From: a virus
Strand: one strand, 5' to 3'
DNA: 24,353 nucleotides
Virus record (IMG/VR): IMGVR_UViG_3300037847_000384
Span: 1 to 24,353 of that record
Shown: one piece after another, positions 6,520 to 13,742 of the stretch
How positions within the stretch are numbered: the stretch's first letter is position 1
Layout: each line of letters starts with the position of its first letter
Notes under the pieces: generated by a model
What the model was told of the DNA's origin: nothing
Databases searched by the model: none
Seen by the model: only the letters and a program-made list of their open reading frames with translations
Made by a program: the position numbers and the translations under genes

Positions 6520-6642
6520 TTAGTATCTCCTTAATTTAAGTTTAGGTATTCGTTTTAGTTTTTGTTTTATGCTTTTCTTTTTCATTCCAAATAGTTTCTT
6601 TGGTATAAAATTTCTTGCACTACTTTTTGTTACATTACTCAT
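6520..6642 (-). CDS. 40-residue basic protein
   Basis: This frame starts by ATGA overlap with the tape measure stop and runs to one base before the GTG region of the next gene. The product (MSNVTKSSARNFIPKKLFGM, then mostly basic residues) has 15 Lys/Arg in 40 residues and no Asp or Glu. Coupling and composition match the other tiny basic genes near 10925-11832. No family is recognised. Its last codons contain the AAGGAG ribosome site for the next gene, so part of its sequence is constrained for that reason. Confidence 0.6.
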   Translation of the reverse strand: MSNVTKSSARNFIPKKLFGMKKKSIKQKLKRIPKLKLRRY

Positions 6643-8483
6643 AAGTTTAATTTTTCTGCTCTCCTTATAGCTGGTATAATTGTATCTACTACTGTTTCAT
6701 CTACCAATGGGGCAGATATATTTATTGTGATGTTATTTCCATTACTTGTAGGACTTGGTAATGGTGTTACATCAATTCGTTCCATTCCACTTGCATTATC
6801 TCCTACCATAGCAGGTGGATTTGTAGGTAATATGGTTCTACGATTTACATTAAAACTTCCACCACCTTGAAATCTATTTATATAACTTCCACCAGTTTGA
6901 AATAAACCACCTATAAATCCCAAAATTCCACCACCAACTGCACCTGCAGCAGCAGTTGCTTGTGTTAATTGCAATTCTTTTTGTTTTTTAGCATTTATCT
7001 TAGATTGTATCAAATTTTTCAATTTTAACATAACTAATTCTGCTGCTAAACTTTGTGCTAATTTTAATGTATTTTCAGCAGAAACTTTACCTTGCTGTAT
7101 CTGTGTTTTTAATTGATTTTGTGCAGATTTAGTAAGTTCTGCTTGAACATTAAGTATGCCTTCTGTATCTTTGTTTTCCTCTTTACTACCTTCGCCAATA
7201 ATTTTTTGTATTTTATTTTGTCTTTCTAAAAGTTGATTATATATAACCTGTTTTGTTTCTCTGTCAGTAGCTAATTTTAAATCTTCTTTTAGTTGTTCAA
7301 TTTTTTCTAATTCTTCTTCAACTGCTTGTCTTGCTAATACAACACCTTCTTTAGTAAGTTTATTTTTTCTAAACAATCTTATATTGTCAAAAAAATTAAC
7401 TTCTCCTGCTTCTTTTCTTAAATCAATCATTTCTGCAATAAGATGTATATTTTCCAATGTTAATGCAGTTGAGCTTGTACCTGCTTCATGCAATTTTTCT
7501 TCTTCTTTAAATAATGTATGATATAATTTTTCAAGACCTGGCAGTCTATTTTCAATATCCTGTGCAATTTCTTTTGCATCTCTTAATCCAAATGCTGCTC
7601 CTTCTGCACCTATTTTATTTATTCTTGCAAGTGTAACTTCAAAACTAAGAGTGTTCATTTCCAATTCGCCCATTTCACGAACAATGGCTTCTAAATCTGT
7701 TTCAGTTAATCTTTTGAAAAAATTACTTGCAGCATTGGCAGCAGTTACAAGTCCTTCTGCTACTGATATAATAACAGGTGCTAATGCTGTTCCAAGTGCT
7801 TCTCCTGCATCTCCTACAGCATTTTTCATTTTATCCAACTGCCCTGCCATTGTATCTCCTGCTGCTTTAGCAACACCACCAAATTGGGTTTCTAATTCTT
7901 CTAAAATAATTTTCTGTGCAGATGCTACATCATTTACTTCAACAAAATCTCTTACTTGTTGTTCTTGTTGTTCAGATAATTGAACACCAACTCGTCTAAG
8001 TGCTGTTACCCCTAAGATAGGATCGTTTAATGCTTTACCAACCTGAATAACACCTTGTTGTAGGTCTTGTCCCATAGCTTCAGACATATTTAATACTGTT
8101 TCAATAGCATCAGGAAATACATCTTTTCCTACTTTGGTAAATGTAAGCATTAATGATTGTGCTTTGATAATTGCTTCATCGCCAAATCGTGTTTGCTTTT
8201 GTAAAGCAGAAGCCATATTTGTTAATTCTCTTGCAGTTAATCCTGCTACACTTGCAGTAGATTTTAATACTGCATTTAATTGCTTTTCTGCTAATTCTTG
8301 TTCTCTTGTTACATTTATAACTGCTTGGAATCCAGCTAATAAACCTCTTGCAGCAAAGAATCCCCCTGCTACCTTAGCAGCAGATTTGGCTAATCCACCT
8401 AACCCTTTATCTACTTTTCCTAAATCTTTTGATGCTTTACCAGCACCTGTTGTTTTAATATCTACTTGGACTTTTTTAGCCAT
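6639..8483 (-). CDS. Tape measure protein
   Basis: This 614-residue protein sets tail length and later leaves the tail with the DNA. The N-terminus (VQVDIKTTGAGKASKDLGKV and a Gly/Ala-rich membrane-like stretch at about 31-58) and the following LNAVLKSTASVAGLTARELT, QTRFGDEAII and AKALNDPILGVTAL-type segments are characteristic of phage tail tape measure proteins (TP901 or lambda gpH class). The middle (about 270-500) is helical and probably coiled coil. A Gly-rich hydrophobic segment (AGAVGGGILGFIGGLFQTGG) lies near residue 510. At about 1.5 angstrom per residue it predicts a tail near 90 nm. It starts at ATG after AGGAG and overlaps the chaperone frame by eight bases. Confidence 0.92.
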   Translation of the reverse strand: MAKKVQVDIKTTGAGKASKDLGKVDKGLGGLAKSAAKVAGGFFAARGLLAGFQAVINVTREQELAEKQLNAVLKSTASVAGLTARELTNMASALQKQTRFGDEAIIKAQSLMLTFTKVGKDVFPDAIETVLNMSEAMGQDLQQGVIQVGKALNDPILGVTALRRVGVQLSEQQEQQVRDFVEVNDVASAQKIILEELETQFGGVAKAAGDTMAGQLDKMKNAVGDAGEALGTALAPVIISVAEGLVTAANAASNFFKRLTETDLEAIVREMGELEMNTLSFEVTLARINKIGAEGAAFGLRDAKEIAQDIENRLPGLEKLYHTLFKEEEKLHEAGTSSTALTLENIHLIAEMIDLRKEAGEVNFFDNIRLFRKNKLTKEGVVLARQAVEEELEKIEQLKEDLKLATDRETKQVIYNQLLERQNKIQKIIGEGSKEENKDTEGILNVQAELTKSAQNQLKTQIQQGKVSAENTLKLAQSLAAELVMLKLKNLIQSKINAKKQKELQLTQATAAAGAVGGGILGFIGGLFQTGGSYINRFQGGGSFNVNRRTILPTNPPAMVGDNASGMERIDVTPLPSPTSNGNNITINISAPLVDETVVDTIIPAIRRAEKLNL

Positions 8484-8877
8484 TCTTTTCTCCTAAATAT
8501 TGTTTTATTGCATTTAGTTCATTATTAATAATATCAAACATATCTAATTTATAGCTATCGGCTTGATCTAAACTTGAAGCCAAAGGTAAGTTGTAATTCT
8601 TCATATAGTTATATTCTTTCATTATCTCGCTATGTTCTTCTGTTATAAACCATTCAGGTTTTGCAAATAATGGAATATGAAAATATAAATTTCTGCCTAA
8701 AGTAAACTTGCTGTCTGCAAAAGTTTCTACCAAAGCATATAACTCATCGGTTACATCTTCTATACTTTCATACTCCTTATTTTTCTTAGTTGAAGGGGAT
8801 TGTCTTTTATAAGGAAACTCTAATGTGTTGTGTGGAAATCCCAGTTGAGAAAACCACACATACATTGACAAGCCCAC
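8476..8877 (-). CDS. Tail assembly chaperone, frameshift extension (gpT-like)
   Basis: This frame lies in the -1 frame relative to the chaperone gene upstream. It can be read from GTG at 8877, directly at that gene's TAG, but in phages of this layout it is mainly made as a fusion by -1 frameshifting. The open frame extends back through ATC-ATA-GTG to the slippery run at 8883-8889, giving a junction reading SEDSKK-IIVGLSMYV. The 133-residue part has WFSQLGFPHNTLEFPY near the start and a helical end, and is directly followed by the tape measure. The fusion would coat the tape measure and recruit tail tube subunits, as lambda gpGT does. The GTG has no clear ribosome site, supporting frameshift expression. 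Confidence 0.75.
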   Translation of the reverse strand: MGLSMYVWFSQLGFPHNTLEFPYKRQSPSTKKNKEYESIEDVTDELYALVETFADSKFTLGRNLYFHIPLFAKPEWFITEEHSEIMKEYNYMKNYNLPLASSLDQADSYKLDMFDIINNELNAIKQYLGEKNG

Positions 8878-8889
8878 TATGATTTTTTT
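8829..8889 (-). promoter_or_regulatory. -1 ribosomal frameshift signal
   Basis: The minus strand reads TCA AAA AAA TCA TAG at the end of the chaperone gene. The heptamer A AAA AAA (8889-8883) is a classical X XXY YYZ slippery site in the right frame, and slipping back one base enters the downstream frame before the stop. A seven-pair stem TGTGTGG/CCACACA (8860-8854 with 8835-8829, 18-base loop) lies 22 bases downstream. That spacing is longer than is usual for a stimulatory element, so the stem is the weaker part of the case. Confidence 0.75.
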
Positions 8890-9158
8890 GAATCTTCAGA
8901 TAATCCCATGTAAGCCAAAAAGATTTGTTGTAATAATGAATCAATATTAGCCATACCCAACTTCTCATCATTTTTGTTTACATAATCTTCAGGTTTCAAT
9001 CCTGATATTTCTTCTACCTTTTCAAGTAGTTCAAAATATTTATCTTGATTGAGTTTATCTTCTTCAAAAGTCATAGTATTCAATTTCCATAACTCTCGTT
9101 TTTCTTTATAAGTAGGATTATTTACTTCCCACTCTTTATCGAACATTTTAACCTTCAT
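8877..9158 (-). CDS. Tail assembly chaperone (gpG-like)
   Basis: This 93-residue acidic protein begins MKVKMFDKEWEVNNPTYKEK, has a helical middle (YFELLEKVEEISGLKPEDY) and ends LAYMGLSEDSKKS. Small acidic helical proteins between the tail tube and tape measure genes are chaperones that hold the tape measure protein during tail assembly and are absent from the finished particle. The last codons form the A-run used for frameshifting into the next frame. Sequence similarity among such chaperones is poor, so the call rests on position, size and the slippery site together, which is strong evidence. The gene begins ten bases after the tail tube stop, with a TAAGGAG-type ribosome site. Confidence 0.85.
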   Translation of the reverse strand: MKVKMFDKEWEVNNPTYKEKRELWKLNTMTFEEDKLNQDKYFELLEKVEEISGLKPEDYVNKNDEKLGMANIDSLLQQIFLAYMGLSEDSKKS

Positions 9159-9168
9159 GTTTTACTCC

Positions 9169-10284
9169 TTACCAACCACTTGCTTGGGTTGAATCTGCAT
9201 ACTCAAACTTAAATGCTGTACCTGATGCTGCACCACTTGAAGTAGGTTGTACTACTTTAAATGGAATTGTAATTACTGCACCTGTGTCTGCATTCGGATC
9301 TAAGTTTACTGCTGTTGAATAGATTTCGCATTCTATGTTCATCTCACCTACTGTTGAAACTGTACCATCACCTTGCTGAAGTTTTAGTGTTGCAGTATTG
9401 CCACTTAAAAAGTCTTGTAATACATTACCACCACTTGCAAAGTCAAAGTTTGCATCATACATTAATGAAATTTCTCCAGTAATGTTTACTGATGGGATAC
9501 CAAAAGCATAACTTTCTGCATCACCATTAGAATCTCTACCTACTCTTGCTACATTGTTTTCAAATGTAAATGATACTCCAGTAATTACCATATCTGCTAA
9601 CGAAGTTCCATCAACATCAAGTTTCTTAACATCAAAGTAAGATTCTATTTGTGTTGGTGATGAACTCATTAGAGTTGGTGCTGCTGAATTAGCACTCAAA
9701 GTTTGCTCTACTAAGAACTTGCTTGAACTTGTCATACCTGAATAAAATGTTCCACTTAGTAGACATCTACCATCAGTCATATCAAAATTCATTGTTAAAC
9801 TTTGTAATACAGCACTTGTAATCAGTTTATCTTGTGCAGATTCAGGGTAATATAAACCAATGTCAAATAGACTTGGTATTCCTGAACTTGAACTTCCTGT
9901 AAAATCAGGTCTTGATAAAGCTGCACCTGAAGTAGCTTGAATCGTGTGAACATAAGGGTCTGAACCACTTTCACCATGATCTTGTAATACATTTGCCAAC
10001 ATACGAACAATCATTTCTCGTTCTGCTGGAACTTCAAAATCCATAGTGATAAATCCACCTTTTTGAGTTCTAAATTGATCTGTATCAAGTTCAATCATTC
10101 CTGCATTATTGCTTCGTATCTCACCACTTTCAACAAGATTGAGGACTGGTGCAGATACATTAATTACAGGAAGTAACTCGTATGCAGTATCATTAGCTGC
10201 TGCTGTTTCAAATGCAGTTGCATTTTTGTTTTTTATACCTACACTAAAATCACTTTTAGAATAGACTTTTCCACTAACTGCCAT
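9169..10284 (-). CDS. Major tail tube protein
   Basis: This 371-residue, beta-rich, Ser/Gly/Ala-rich protein has no membrane segments. It begins MAVSGKVYSKSDFSVGIKNK and contains GGFITMDFEVPAER, LTMNFDMTDGRCLLSGTFYS, VSFTFENNVARVGRDSNGD and VNITGEISLMYDA. Alternating strand patterns with 'SFTFENNV' and 'ITGEISLMY' are typical of tail tube proteins in phages whose major tail protein carries an inserted domain. A strong GGAG site precedes the ATG. It lies upstream of the chaperone/tape measure set in the order expected for siphoviruses. It polymerises into the tube through which DNA passes. Longer than the common 200-250 residues, suggesting an extra surface domain. Confidence 0.82.
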   Translation of the reverse strand: MAVSGKVYSKSDFSVGIKNKNATAFETAAANDTAYELLPVINVSAPVLNLVESGEIRSNNAGMIELDTDQFRTQKGGFITMDFEVPAEREMIVRMLANVLQDHGESGSDPYVHTIQATSGAALSRPDFTGSSSSGIPSLFDIGLYYPESAQDKLITSAVLQSLTMNFDMTDGRCLLSGTFYSGMTSSSKFLVEQTLSANSAAPTLMSSSPTQIESYFDVKKLDVDGTSLADMVITGVSFTFENNVARVGRDSNGDAESYAFGIPSVNITGEISLMYDANFDFASGGNVLQDFLSGNTATLKLQQGDGTVSTVGEMNIECEIYSTAVNLDPNADTGAVITIPFKVVQPTSSGAASGTAFKFEYADSTQASGW

Positions 10285-10287
10285 GTG

Positions 10288-10491
10288 TTATTTCTCCTCT
10301 TTTTTTACTTTCTTTTTAGGTTGTTCTTTTTTTACTGGTTGAACTTGAACACCTAAAGATTCAAATTCTTCCAAGTTTTCTTTTTCTAACTCAACTTCTT
10401 CACCAGCTAATAATTGTCTAATCTTTTGATTAGGTGTATTTAAGTATGATGGTTTTTGTAGTTGTAGTCCTTTTATGTGTTTATACTTCAT
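10288..10491 (-). CDS. 67-residue protein with Lys/Glu tail
   Basis: A short protein starts by ATGA overlap with the upstream tail gene and ends three bases before the tail tube start. The first part (MKYKHIKGLQLQKPSYLNTP, then IRQLLAGEEVELEKENLEEF) resembles small head-tail or tail-associated proteins that carry a short beta segment. The end is a charged run, PVKKEQPKKKVKKEEK. I do not recognise a named family. Proteins of this size beside the tube gene are often conserved but undescribed. Confidence 0.65.
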   Translation of the reverse strand: MKYKHIKGLQLQKPSYLNTPNQKIRQLLAGEEVELEKENLEEFESLGVQVQPVKKEQPKKKVKKEEK

Positions 10492-10925
10492 GAAATCACC
10501 TCGTTTGTGTTACATTGGAAAGTGATGATAACATTGGATATAGTTTCATCTTCTTCATCTCGTGTATATTCTACACTTGATACAATACCACCATACCAAA
10601 ATGTAATATTACCACTTTCATAGTTTCTATTATCGAATAAAAGTCTTTTGACAACTTCTGCTATCATTGTCAATCTGTTTAATTGATTCTCTTTAGTGTA
10701 TTCTCCACCTTTTCGTAATTGATAGTTGATAGTTGTTGTAAATTCTCTTATATGTACATTACTTGCATAATCAACAAAAGCATCTGCTTCAGGTACAATT
10801 AAAAAACTTTCTTGTCCTCTATGTTCATCAAACATGATAGGGATAGAAGAAAGGTTTTGTTTTAACAACTTTTGGATCGTATCAATTACTCTATCTTTAT
10901 AAATATTTTCAAATTCTATTGCCAT
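10488..10925 (-). CDS. Probable tail terminator / tail completion protein
   Basis: This 145-residue protein starts MAIEFENIYKDRVIDTIQKL, with middle segments IREFTTTINYQLRKGGEY, then a helix (NRLTMIAEVVKRLLFDNRNY) and a final strand SNVIITFQCNTNEV. The alpha/beta pattern, length and place just upstream of the tail tube gene match tail terminator proteins such as lambda gpU-like or HK97 gp10-neighbour proteins. These cap the growing tube and join it to the head. Position is the main evidence, and a head-closure protein is the alternative. Its start overlaps the 45-residue basic gene by TAATG and its end overlaps the next gene by ATGA. Confidence 0.6.
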   Translation of the reverse strand: MAIEFENIYKDRVIDTIQKLLKQNLSSIPIMFDEHRGQESFLIVPEADAFVDYASNVHIREFTTTINYQLRKGGEYTKENQLNRLTMIAEVVKRLLFDNRNYESGNITFWYGGIVSSVEYTRDEEDETISNVIITFQCNTNEVIS

Positions 10926-11062
10926 TATCCTTGCCCTCTATATCTTTTCTTGTAATATTTTTTACTAATTTTTGTACCATACTTTGTTCTCTTGCTTTGC
11001 CCTTGCCTTGTTTTCTTTTTACCATTTCTTCTTACAAAGGTTACTGTGTTTTTTTTTGGCAT
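10925..11062 (-). CDS. 45-residue highly basic protein
   Basis: The frame is fixed at both ends by TAATG overlaps, which strongly supports translation despite its size. The product starts MPKKNTVTFVRRNGKKKTRQ and ends KKYYKKRYRGQG, with 18 Lys/Arg in 45 residues and no Asp or Glu. It probably binds nucleic acid or an acidic protein surface. Small basic proteins can be packaged with DNA or occupy capsid or connector interiors, but there is no direct evidence here. It is part of a run of tiny basic genes between the head-tail adaptor and the tail terminator. Confidence 0.7.
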   Translation of the reverse strand: MPKKNTVTFVRRNGKKKTRQGQSKRTKYGTKISKKYYKKRYRGQG

Positions 11063-11277
11063 TATTTCTTATATACCTTTTCTGCTCCTGCAATTCCAAA
11101 TGAACCAAGTGTAACCCAAACAAATGAATTGTAAATGTAATCATTGACTAATAATTCAATTCCAATAATACCCATTACAAGATCAACTATTCCAAATACA
11201 CACATTAAAGCAAACGAAAGAAATCCTATAATATTCTTTTCGTTGTAATCATTGTCGTCTTTAAATATTGATAACAT
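11062..11277 (-). CDS. Two-helix membrane protein, holin-like
   Basis: This 71-residue protein has an acidic N-terminus (MLSIFKDDNDYNEKN) and two membrane helices, about 16-41 (IIGFLSFALMCVFGIVDLVMGI) and 48-65 (IYNSFVWVTLGSFGIAG), ending EKVYKK. Both neighbours overlap by TAATG. The length, two helices and short charged end fit a class II holin, but a 3TM holin sits beside the lysozyme at 14212, and this gene is among basic structural genes. It may be a second holin, an antiholin or an unrelated membrane protein. Confidence 0.65.
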   Translation of the reverse strand: MLSIFKDDNDYNEKNIIGFLSFALMCVFGIVDLVMGIIGIELLVNDYIYNSFVWVTLGSFGIAGAEKVYKK

Positions 11278-11609
11278 TATTTTTTTCTCCCAAATACTTG
11301 TTTCTGCGATTTAGGTGGATTCTTTTTTCTGCCACCTGCACTCCATAAAAATTTATCTGCCCAATATGCAGCAGACATTTTTCCTCTTGCTATATTTCTT
11401 CTATGTCTTGCTTTAAATGCTCGTCTTGCACCAGCACTATAATTATGACCCATGCCTTTAGCACCAAATCTAATCAACTTTAATTGATGTCCTGATTCTG
11501 CTAATACCATAGCTTTTTTGCTTTTATGGCCTGGTGTCATCTTAGGTCGATTGACTGCTTTTAAGCCATATCGTTTTAACAACTTTTTCTTTCGTTCTAT
11601 GTGTGCCAT
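11277..11609 (-). CDS. DUF6321-like basic protein
   Basis: This 110-residue protein contains MTPGHKSKKAMVLAESG, LKLIRFGAKGMGHN, ARRAFKARHRRNIARGKMSA, AYWADKFLWSAGG and NPPKSQKQVFG. From memory this series (lysine-rich start, KLIRFG, FKARH..NIA.GKMSAAYWAD) is the domain named DUF6321, found in many marine phages and of unknown function. Only three acidic residues are present. It is coupled by TAATG on both sides in the basic micro-gene chain. The family is fairly secure; function is not. A virion or DNA-associated role is suggested only by charge and its location within late genes. Confidence 0.78.
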   Translation of the reverse strand: MAHIERKKKLLKRYGLKAVNRPKMTPGHKSKKAMVLAESGHQLKLIRFGAKGMGHNYSAGARRAFKARHRRNIARGKMSAAYWADKFLWSAGGRKKNPPKSQKQVFGRKK

Positions 11610-11788
11610 TATTTACCAACTTTTCTCATTGCAATACTATGAGATTGTTTAAAAGTTTTACCTGCTCTCATAGCTGCTGCCATGCTTCTTAGATGTGCTT
11701 TTGTATGATGTATTTTATGAGTGTTCATCTGTCTTTTTTGTGTAGCAGTAAGTCCTTTAAGACTTACACCTTTTAAATTTTTAGCCAT
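11609..11788 (-). CDS. 59-residue basic helical protein
   Basis: The frame is bounded by TAATG at both ends. The product starts MAKNLKGVSLKGLTATQKRQ, has a His-rich segment (NTHKIHHTKAHLRSM) and ends AMRAGKTFKQSHSIAMRKVG. It has 14 Lys/Arg, five His and no acidic residues. The pattern 'LT..Q...M..H..HHT..H...M...M..G.TF..SH..A...VG' recurs in small phage proteins as I recall, without a known role. Two amphipathic helices are likely. It could bind DNA, a divalent metal (histidines) or a structural partner. Confidence 0.72.
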   Translation of the reverse strand: MAKNLKGVSLKGLTATQKRQMNTHKIHHTKAHLRSMAAAMRAGKTFKQSHSIAMRKVGK

Positions 11789-11832
11789 TATTTTCTACGA
11801 CCTTTTTTCTTTTTCCCTTTATGATATGGCAT
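11788..11832 (-). CDS. 14-residue basic micro-peptide
   Basis: The reading frame MPYHKGKKKKGRRK starts six bases after AGGAG (which lies in the last codons of the adaptor gene) and ends with TAATG into the next gene. Eight of 14 residues are Lys or Arg. The strong ribosome site and exact overlap argue for translation, and the composition matches its neighbours. It may act as a peptide, or simply as a leader to load ribosomes for the chain that follows. Confidence 0.6.
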   Translation of the reverse strand: MPYHKGKKKKGRRK

Positions 11833-11834
11833 CT

Positions 11835-12821
11835 TTATCTCCTTTTCATTTGTATTGTTTCAATACCACCACCTGAAGTGTGGTTTAATCCTGATACTTC
11901 TACTTCCCATTCATCGTCAAGTGTATATACACCAGTTGAGAATCGTACATATACTCCATGTCCTATGTGTTGTAATCCACCATCAATTACTCTTGCTTCT
12001 TCTACAAGATTTACTTTCAATCCAGTATCATCTCCAACAAAAGATTTAAACTTTACTGTTGATGCACTACCTGCTGCAAAAGTTCCTGCTGTGCTTATAA
12101 TTACTTTTATTCTATCAAATGACACTTGTGGGTGTCCAAAAGTATCAACTATTGCACCAGTTGTACTTGCATTGATAGAAACTTCTTTTACGATTTTATC
12201 TCTACCATCTTCATCTTGATCCAATGAAATAACACCTTTTCTAATCAAATCTAATAGTCCATTTGATTCAATAGGATTGTAAGCGATGTCTTGCAACTCC
12301 TCACCTCGTTCTCTATCATAAGGCATAATTGCTAAACTTGCTGATAGCAATGCAGTTGATCTGACAATGACTTCAGGAAAGTCCCTACCTAAACTATCCC
12401 CAGTTCCTACACCTTTGTTCTTGTATATTGGTTTGTTAATATACGACCTCACAAAGTCGGAACTTCTTGCAATAAACTCATCAAAGAGTGTTTTATTGTC
12501 CCTACCAGCAGTAACTGCTTCATCAAAGTTGGGATTATTTGTGCTTGTTGGTCTGTAATACACTACATCGGCATCTTCATCAAAGTAATATTTGCCATCT
12601 GCATCGATACTTGCTACATCACTTACTGATGTCAGTTCAATGTCGTTTGCATATAATTGAGTGAATTTCCCAACACTACCTGCTTTGTAGATAGTTGCAT
12701 TCCCACTTCCAGTATGTTCTACCCAGTTAGAGATAGTTCTTTTCCTGTCAAAGTCAAATACAAAAGGTGCTACCAGTTGTATATCTTCTATTGTGCAATA
12801 TTTTTCAAGATATGTACTCAT
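11835..12821 (-). CDS. Probable head-tail adaptor (connector) protein
   Basis: This 328-residue protein begins MSTYLEKYCTIEDIQLVAPF, an adaptor-type opening followed by helices. A central segment DEFIARSSDFVRSYINKPIY and SLAIMPYDRERGEELQDIAY, then NGLLDLIRKGVISLDQDEDG, resembles the four-helix core of HK97 gp6-type adaptors (DUF1320 class), which sit under the portal ring. N-terminal insertion (about 35-100) and C-terminal beta-rich tail (about 205-328, with FGHPQVSFDRIKVIISTAGT) are extra and may interact with tail completion factors. The start overlaps the 56-residue gene by 17 bases. Distance from the portal gene is unusual: fibre and lysis genes lie between. Adaptor assignment is moderately secure. 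Confidence 0.62.
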   Translation of the reverse strand: MSTYLEKYCTIEDIQLVAPFVFDFDRKRTISNWVEHTGSGNATIYKAGSVGKFTQLYANDIELTSVSDVASIDADGKYYFDEDADVVYYRPTSTNNPNFDEAVTAGRDNKTLFDEFIARSSDFVRSYINKPIYKNKGVGTGDSLGRDFPEVIVRSTALLSASLAIMPYDRERGEELQDIAYNPIESNGLLDLIRKGVISLDQDEDGRDKIVKEVSINASTTGAIVDTFGHPQVSFDRIKVIISTAGTFAAGSASTVKFKSFVGDDTGLKVNLVEEARVIDGGLQHIGHGVYVRFSTGVYTLDDEWEVEVSGLNHTSGGGIETIQMKRR

Positions 12822-12975
12822 TCTTAAATTCTCCTATTAGTTGAGGAACTTCTAAATCATCAATCAAACGATGTAATTCAGGTAGGTAAAACTCTTTCTC
12901 TCTATCCGATATTGTTTTTGCTTGTAGCATAGCAGATAGTTCTTTCATTCGTTTAATTGTTTCGGCTAAATCCAT
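12805..12975 (-). CDS. Hypothetical 56-residue helical protein
   Basis: It starts with TAATG overlap after the metallophosphoesterase and ends inside the adaptor gene. The product reads MDLAETIKRMKELSAMLQAK through a charged helix, then HRLIDDLEVPQLIGEF. It is probably one or two helices, and an N-terminal coiled coil is possible. No family is recognised; small helical proteins beside adaptors are often head-tail factors, but that is a guess. Confidence 0.6.
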   Translation of the reverse strand: MDLAETIKRMKELSAMLQAKTISDREKEFYLPELHRLIDDLEVPQLIGEFKNEYIS

Positions 12976-13742
12976 TAGTCCCCCTTAATTATTTTATTGT
13001 TCCAAGTTGTCATTCCATTATGTATGTCTAAGGTAATTAAGTTAAACCACCCATCATTAAAGAAATCTACGATCCCTACATTATGTGTCCAGTTTACCTT
13101 TCTACCTTTTAAAAAATCTTTTTTCAACTTACATAAGCACCCCATACTTTGTGCTATATGTACACCTGATATATGTTGCATTACACTTCGTTGGCAATCG
13201 TGAGTATGTCCATAGATCACATTACAACCTAAATTCTGTACTGTTGTTCTTGCATGATTGACACTTGAATAATGCCCACCATGATAAGCATAAAGTTTAG
13301 AACCTTCTACTTTAAACAACTCACCATAAGGATACCATTTGTATCCCCTTTCTTCTACCTTAAATAGATGTTCAGGTTTATATCCATCTAAGTATGGGTT
13401 TTCATCTACAAAGGCATTATACCAATTATCGTGATTACCCATTGCCAAATACTTCTTTTTACACCCTACTTTTTTGAGTGCATTGTCAATTCTGTCTAAA
13501 TGATAATTGACTTCATCTGCTTCTTTATCAATCAAGGGGAGTTGATATTCTAATGGTGGTCTTTTTCTTCTTGACCATCTCCAATGAGATACATACTCCC
13601 CTTCTGCAAAATCACCTAAGTTGATAAATACATCAGGTTTTACTTTTTCAATTACCTTTAATGCACAGCTAAAAGCCTTTTCATCATGTAGTGGGAAGTG
13701 CATATCCCCAAAGATGATGCCTGTACTTTTGATTTGTTTCAT
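12975..13742 (-). CDS. Calcineurin-like metallophosphoesterase
   Basis: This 255-residue enzyme has all blocks of the family: GDMHFP (D13, H15), NLGDF (D44), GNHD (N103, H104), HGGH (about 154-157) and GHTH (178-181). These ligands hold two metal ions and hydrolyse phosphoester bonds. The ATG at 13742 is preferred to a GTG at 13766 because it overlaps the lysozyme stop as ATGA. The WRWSRRKRPP segment after the GD block is a likely substrate-facing loop. Phage metallophosphoesterases include nucleases, nucleotidases and 2',3'-cyclic phosphodiesterases; the sequence alone does not decide. Its position between lysozyme and head-tail genes in the late operon is unusual for a nucleotide-metabolism enzyme. 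Confidence 0.88.
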   Translation of the reverse strand: MKQIKSTGIIFGDMHFPLHDEKAFSCALKVIEKVKPDVFINLGDFAEGEYVSHWRWSRRKRPPLEYQLPLIDKEADEVNYHLDRIDNALKKVGCKKKYLAMGNHDNWYNAFVDENPYLDGYKPEHLFKVEERGYKWYPYGELFKVEGSKLYAYHGGHYSSVNHARTTVQNLGCNVIYGHTHDCQRSVMQHISGVHIAQSMGCLCKLKKDFLKGRKVNWTHNVGIVDFFNDGWFNLITLDIHNGMTTWNNKIIKGD

